Below are positions 58,001 to 64,000 of a stretch of 64,000 nucleotides of DNA, in pieces; the stretch's first letter is position 1; every line of letters starts with the position of its first letter. Position numbers and translations under genes: made by a program. The stretch is taken from assembly GCA_027625915.1 (NCBI GenBank), contig JANTQA010000033.1:434001-498000 (forward strand), written 5' to 3'. The notes under the pieces are model-generated. The model searched no databases and was not told the origin of the DNA. It saw only the letters and a program-made list of their open reading frames with translations. The stretch is from Anaeramoeba flamelloides. Taxonomy: Eukaryota > Metamonada > Anaeramoebidae.

Positions 58001-61000
58001 TTTCTTTACTTGATTCTTCCATTTCTTCTTCTTCCATTACTTCTTCTTTCATTACTTCTTCTTTCATTTCTTCTTCTTTTATTAATTCAATTTTAGTGTT
58101 TTGATCAATGTTTTGTGAATTGTTATGATTTTTGTTAATATTTTTATTATCATAAGATGTTTTTTTATTTTGAGTATTTTTTGTTTTGTCTTTATTTTTT
58201 TTTGGATAGTTGTGGAACAGCGATGCCTTGAAATTTAATACAGTTGAACGGAAAAGTCCCTCATATGGCTTTTGTCTAGTTATCATTTCCCATAATAAAA
58301 TTCCAAATGAATAAATATCGGCTGGATAGCTATAGTTTTCGCTTCTTACAATCTGAAATAATTATATAATAAAAAATTAAATTTTGATGATTTATGAAAG
58401 TTTAGAATTATTTTTAGAAAAAAAAAAAATCTTCTATGTGTAATCTAATTGTAATTTTTTGAAATAATATTAAAAGCTTTCTTAAAAAAAAATAATTTTA
58501 TATCATATTTCAAGAAAGATCCAAAATAATTTGAGGAAATTTTACTTTTTAAATGACTTTTAAAAAGACCTTATTCTTTTTTTCTACCTATTCTTATTAA
58601 GCATGATTTGGGAACTTGAACTAAATTTTTTTCATTTATTAATTCGAAAATGACTAATAAAAGTAAATATCAAAGGAGATAGGGAGTAAATCTTTAGTTT
58701 ATTTTTTTTCTTATTAAACAAAAATTATTTTTATTTTTATTTTTTTTTTCATTGTTTTTGAAACAATTTGAAAAAGAGGCTTTTTTTAAAATTCATAAAA
58801 ATTCAATTGTCTCGTTTACTCTTTGATCACCTTGAAACCAAAAATTTTTCGCCAAACTACCAATCAAATACAGATCATTTTTATTATCTAGGATCAAACC
58901 AAAAACTTATTAAAATCAATGTCCATTTTGCAATTAATTTTTGAGTTACTTTGATCTGAAAAATTTTTAATTTAGAAATTTGTATCAAGTTGAAAAACAG
59001 ATGATATCAATGGAAAATATCCCTGAAATTGTACTGAATGAAATTCCGGATTTTAGTTTTTTTTTATCAATTTAATTAATTAACGGTGAAATGTGCATTT
59101 TGCTCTACGCCTAGTATATTGTTAGTCCCAATATGATGACACTTATTTTCATTATTGAAAAAGATGAAATTTGATAATTTTGTGAAATAATTATAAAGTT
59201 CTTTCATAGAAATTTTTGAAAAAAAAATCTTTTTTCAAAATTTATTTATATTAATTAGAATAAAATATCAAGTGGATAAATATTTAGCTAGTTAAACATT
59301 AAAGTTTAGAATTGATTTTGTCTTGGATTTTTTTTTTTCATTTAATAATCAAAAGTTCACTTAATTTTTAATTGCCCGCATCCCATTTCAATAAATGATT
59401 CTTAATAATCAAAAAAAAAAAAAAAAAAATTAGAAGTTGAGGTACACAAGCCAATTACAAGATCACAAACAAAATAATAACTTTTGAAAGTAAACAATTT
59501 ATCAAAACAAAAATTAAACAAAATCAATTTACATTTAATAAAAAAAAAATTAGTTATTTTACAAGGATAAGAAAGGAAGAGAAGCACCAAACCAAGATAC
59601 AAATAAATTATTAACGGTAAATGTTGATGTAATAAAAACCAAAAGATAACACCAAGACATACCAAAAAAATTCACCTAAACAAAATCTTTTTGAAAAAAT
59701 CTTGGATGGATCAGAAGAAGGATGGTTTCAACCATTTTTTGATCACATGAAAAGCAAGTGTTTTTCGCCAAAAGAATATGTTTTGAAAATTTGTTCCTGT
59801 TTGAAATTTAAAAAAAAAGTATAAAAAAATTATGAATTAGAAAAACATACTCCAACAATCTGAAGAATAACCCAATTAAAGGAAATTCAAATACTTATTT
59901 ACACATAACCATTAATCCTATTATTGTAAATCTTGATGAAAACTCTCTATGAACAATATATTTATTTTTATTGGTAGGTAATAGGTTACTAAAACTTACT
60001 TAGAATTTTCAAAAAAAATTTAAAAAATATCGCTTTGTTGATCATTGCCAAAGAAAAAAACGTATTCTAAAAAGAAATAGTATTTTAACTGATAACTTAT
60101 TGTACATTTTTCTCTTGTATTCTCGTTTTTCCTCACTTTTAATCTTTCAAAATTGATTTTTTTTTCATTTTTAAAAAAAAGATTTATAAATATGAATATT
60201 GATTTATGTACTGACTTGATCTGAGAGTGAAAAATTACAAACAACAAAACCAAAGTATTGGAAACAAAAAAAAAAAATATCGAAAAAGTGGACAAATAAC
60301 AGAAACTAAAAATTAAATTTTAATGTTTTTTTTTCCCTTTTTTTTGGAATTTTGAACAAGTTGAATTGATCCAATAAAAGTATGGTATAATTAACTGAGG
60401 TGATAATTCTTATTTTGAAGATAATAATGATTTTTTAATCTTAAACAGCGGAAATACAAACATTTTTTTACAGATTGATTTTTTGAGATATAATCGATTA
60501 ACTCCATCACGAAAGAGATTTCAAAAGGTAGTCTTTAAAAATAAAAAAAAATCTACCGATTCTGATTTGACTAGAAAAAAGAAACTAAGTTGCTGTGTCT
60601 GGTTTATTATAACGCTATTAAAAAAATGTTTGAATATTTATATTTAATATGATTTTAGTATAAAAAAATAAGACTACTTGGTTGTTTTGAAATTTTAAAT
60701 ATAATATTATAAAAATAATAAAATAAAAAAGTTAAAAACAAATATTTGATCATGTGCTTTAAAAGGATTTAACTTTTTAAGATACAAAAAAAATATGTAA
60801 TAAATTTTATTAAATATTTTAATTTAGAGAAAAAAATCCACCTAAGTATTGAAATAGGAAAAATATTTTCAATACATCTTGAAAAAATTACCTAATATCA
60901 AAAAAAAATAAATCAGTCAAAGAATTTGATAAAATATTTCATTTTAAGTTAATAAAAACCCAAAGTGGTGAATATTATCTAAATAATGAAAATGTCATTT

Positions 61001-64000
61001 TTACAATTCGTAATTTATTCTTGGATGAATTCAAGATATCTCAATATAAATTATCAATTTTATTAAAAAAAAAAAAAAGAAATCTATTATTTATTCATTA
61101 ATCTGGAGATGAAGGTATACCACCCAATTAGCAATCAATTCCAATCAAGTAAACTCTCTAGTGGGGTGTTTTCTTAAATTATTATATACAGGAATACAAG
61201 ATTCTTGGGATTACGTTTCAAAAAGGCAATTTGGATTTTTGAAAAAAATAGATAAAACGGATTGCTGTTCTAAATTTATTGAATGAATATCAAAAAATAA
61301 AAAATAAATTCAAAAAAGAAAATATTTATTTAACTGATAATTGATATTCAAAAATGTTTTGATTCGATACATCATTCCTTGGTTAATTATTCAATTAAAA
61401 AATTTATTAAAAATGAAATTATAAAAAAAATATCTACTAGTCTAAATATCAAACGAGCGAATAGATGTTTATGATGGGAATCCGTTATCTCCTTTATTAT
61501 TTGGATTTATTTCGCATTTTCCTTTAGAAAAGATTAAATAACTATCTTTACATGTAGAGGTGTTTGGTGATGATTTGATTTTGATTATGAAAGGATCAAT
61601 GACACAAATCAATTTTCAAGTAGAAAAAATCTTTAAAATTATAAGAGATTTTGTATTGGATCGAAATAATTAAAAATACATCAAAACTTTAATACCAAAA
61701 GAAATTATATATTTGGGAATTTGGCAAGATAATAATAAAAAACACCATTTAAAATTTAAATTGGATAAAGTTAATCAATTTCAATAAAGAAAAACAAATA
61801 ATATTTTAGAGCGAATAAATCGCTAATGTGTTGAAAATACACATTTTTAAAGCTTTTTTACATATTGGACTATTATATGGATTGGGAATATTTGATCTAA
61901 CAGAAAAAGATTCCAAAGAAATAGATATATGGATTAATAAAAAAAAGTTATAATGTTTTTATTAATTAATCCACATTCACCAAGACTTATTTATAAAACA
62001 GAAGCAAAGATTGGCTCAGTTAGGATAACAATTTAAAAAAGAAAATTTAAATTAATTCAAAAATTAAAATTTTTAGGTTTTGATAAATTAATTAAATTTC
62101 TTCTTTTAGAGAAAAAGGAATTTGAAAATAGTAATTGGAAATCGAAAACATTAAATTAATTAGAAATTGAATTTGATAATTATCGAATTAGTCAATTTAA
62201 AAATAGCCCAAGTCGGGGATGTCGTTAGGTTTTTTTTTAATTTAAGAAATAAACTGAAAATTTCAAAAATTTTCTTTTTAGTTCTTAAAGTAAAAAAACC
62301 TAGGACACTTTCCGTTAGGTTTTCTAGAATTTAAAAGAATTGAGTAAAATGGTTGGTTTCATTCTATTTTTTTTGAATTCTGGAAAGGCGCCATTAGGTT
62401 TTCTTGAGTTTTCTGTTTATTTGGAAAATCAATAGATTTTCGTTAGGTTTTTTTGAGTTTTCTATTTATTTGCGAAGTGTTCTAGGTTTTTCTGAGGTTT
62501 TCTATTTTATTTGTGAAAATCTATTGATTTTCGTTAGGTTTTTTCGAATTTTCTATTTATTTGGAAAATCAATAGATTTTCGTTCGGTTTTTTTGAGTTT
62601 TCTATTTATTTGTGAAGTGCTAGATTCTACAAATAAAATATAAAACCCCAAAAAAACCTAGAACACTTCACAGATATAACAGAAAACCTCAAAAAAACGT
62701 CGTTAGCTTTTCCAGAATTTAAAAGAATTGAGTAAAATCTTTGATTTTTCTCTTCTCTTTTGAATTCTGGAAAAGCTAGGTATTTGACAGTACTCTACGA
62801 CACTTGACGGAACTCCTCAAAACTATTTGAAAATCATTACTATTCGGAGAAATATTAATTAACGGTCATGTTGTCAAGTTTCTTAGAGTGACTAGCTTTT
62901 CCAAGATTTTTCTCCATTCTTTTAAATTCTGGAAAAGCTAACGAAGGTATTGTTTCGTTTAAGAAAGAAAACGAAAATTTATTTAAATTTTCTGTTTATT
63001 TCTTTAATTCAAAAAAAAAAAAAAAAATGGTAAACAAGAAGAATTAAAAACTCATCCCTTCAATAATAAAAAGGGGGTGCGTTTTTAATATATATACATA
63101 TATATTAGTTCACTTAATAATATTTAAATATTATTTTTGATAAAAAAAAACATGAATTAATTTTCTTTTTAAAATTTAACAAACTTTTCACAATTATAAA
63201 AAATTTTGAGTAATAATGTTAAAAAAGTTGTTTTGCACATAAAATCTTTTTATAATTTTTCCTTGTGAATTCTTGTTCATATTTTTAAAATTACTTTAGT
63301 ATACCGAAAACATATTTATTGTATAGTTTTTTAAAAAATGAATTTGTTGTTATATAATATTAAATAGTTTTACCTCTGGTGCGATATATTGTGGTGTTCC
63401 ACAAAGTGTTCTTATAGAAGATTGGTCAGTTTTTCTTTTTGAGCTACCAAAGTCAATAATTTTTGGAACAATTTTAGAATCGTCTTCAGTAATTAATATA
63501 TTATCAGGTTTTAAATCCCGATGTAAAATCTTCTGAGAATGTAAATAACGGAGGCCAAGTGTGATTTGTTTTGCAATGTCGATTATTTCGGTTAATGTTA
63601 GGACAATTTTTGGGTTATGAATTATTTGTGAAAGATTTCCGTGTTTATAATATTTGGTAACTAAGCAATAGGGGTATTTGTTTGTTGCGCCAAGAAATTC
63701 AACAATATTTAAATGTCTTAATGATCTTTTTTTGTTTAATTATTTTGTTTTTTATTGTTATTTTTTTTATTTTTAAATATTATTATAATTTTTTTTATTA
63801 TAAATTGGGTTTTAGAATTAATAATTTGCAAATAAATGAATGTATTGGTAATTACTAGAAGTCAAATTAATTCAGAAAATAGATATTTATCTTACGCTAA
63901 TGTTAATACTTCATTTTGATAATTAATTTTTCCTTCTTCATTATTTTGATCCGGGATAAGCTGCTTAACGGCGACATCAACTCCTAACCAATTTGCTAAA
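55041..64000 (-). CDS. Protein kinase (TKL-like) fused to two parallel beta-helix domains, 5' end missing
   Basis: Exons: 64000-63896 (partial; frame from 63999), 63725-63374 and 58352-55041; introns are 170 bp and 5021 bp. Exons A/B give VDVAVKQLIP (Lys of VAVK), HRDLKPDN, IIDFGSSK and CGTPQYIAPE. The last exon supplies the rest of the C-lobe (SYPADIYSFGILLWEMITRQ, then CWSIDPDLRPTFKEIFQQL), so all catalytic residues visible here are intact. A Lys/Glu/Asn-rich block of about 90 residues (58210-57935) interrupts the C-lobe before the last helices. Two parallel beta-helix (PbH1, NosD/FBXO11-type) domains follow at about 57540-56510 and 56275-55075, each starting with a DFSTIDEALEVIQPNDVIQL or LTISDAIEAAKEGDIIKVEA strand, with many NxIxxNxxxGI repeats. 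An Asn-rich linker lies between them. Beta-helices usually bind polysaccharide or protein; the ligand is unknown. No membrane segment is seen in the visible part. Confidence 0.88.
61080..62200 (+). mobile_element. Degenerate LINE (non-LTR) reverse-transcriptase relic
   Basis: Plus strand, antisense to the host gene. In different frames I read SKRQFGFLKK (the QxGF box, ~61220), then from ~61470 DGNPLSPLLFGFISHFPLEK (the G-PLSPLLF box), VFGDDLILIMKGS (the FADD catalytic box, with Gly for Ala), IKTLIPKEIIYLGIW (the YLG box, ~61690) and GLLYGLGIFDLTEKDSKEID (thumb-like, ~61860). Box order matches LINE reverse transcriptases. Several stops and frame changes make it inactive. No endonuclease domain, target duplication or poly-A tail was identified, so it is probably a fragment. 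Confidence 0.8.
62215..63005. repeat. Fold-back repeat cluster in the kinase intron
   Basis: Three tandem runs of TCAATAGATTTTCGTTAGGT-type units (62420-62600) are followed by the inverse AAAAAAACCTAGAACACTTC (62650-62670) and AATTTAAAAGAATTGAGTAA blocks. The boundary-like sequence GACAGTACTCTACGACACTT is at about 62785. It directly abuts the LINE relic. Confidence 0.72.

Larger units (their letters stand above)
58353..63373 (-). other. 5 kb intron within the kinase domain
   Basis: Donor GAG/GTAAAA at 63373 and acceptor TTATTTCAG/ATT at 58353; both flanking exons are phase 0 and give a continuous kinase domain across the gap. The interval holds a LINE relic (61080-62200) and a fold-back repeat cluster (62215-63005). 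I found no other gene in 58400-61000. Confidence 0.8.

Noticed and set aside
1-64000. tRNA, rRNA, CRISPR arrays, LTR retrotransposons
   Set aside because: I looked for TTCGA-type T-arms with flanking stems, regularly spaced direct repeats and paired long terminal repeats, and found none I could support by eye.

Overview
The window is very AT-rich eukaryotic DNA with GT-AG introns, long homopolymer tracts, Asn- and Lys/Glu-rich protein linkers and many dispersed, mostly non-autonomous repeats. A rubrerythrin gene with an N-terminal extension suggests an anaerobic or microaerophilic protist with mitochondrion-related organelles. The style of the genes (TKL-like kinase fused to beta-helices, BTB proteins with KE-rich inserts, long LRR proteins) fits an amoeboid lineage such as Anaeramoeba. 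That placement is inference; no marker gene here settles it.

Layout. 1-1.6 kb: 5' exons of rubrerythrin (minus), running off the left edge. 1.6-8.8 kb: gene-free, with a ~1.1 kb dispersed repeat. 8.8-9.7 kb: single-exon hypothetical coiled-coil protein (minus). 10.2-18.9 kb: a minus-strand gene assembled from exons: CCCH zinc finger, Pro-rich linker and an anticodon-binding-like domain, with introns full of repeats. 22.1-23.1 kb: omega-amidase (nitrilase family, minus). 27.8-29.7 kb: BTB-BACK protein with a C-terminal glutamine-amidotransferase-like domain (plus). 35.0-40.0 kb: three-exon LRR protein whose N-terminus matches the VHL-box of cullin-2 substrate receptors (plus). 45.5-49.6 kb: PP6-type phosphatase catalytic subunit in at least seven exons, two of them 28-30 nt, with no last exon found (minus). 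55.0-64.0 kb: kinase fused to two parallel beta-helix domains, split by a 5 kb intron holding a LINE fossil (minus, 5' end beyond the window).

The genes do not form an operon or obvious pathway. Common themes are ubiquitin/phosphorylation signalling (LRR receptor candidate, BTB protein, PP6, kinase) and anaerobic or nitrogen metabolism (rubrerythrin, omega-amidase). Much of the non-coding DNA is mobile: a Tc1/mariner transposase relic, several TA-flanked MITE families, three elements with perfect TTAA flanks, a fold-back family seen in at least eight places, and a degenerate LINE. Exon structures were worked out by eye from reading frame, splice sites and family conservation.
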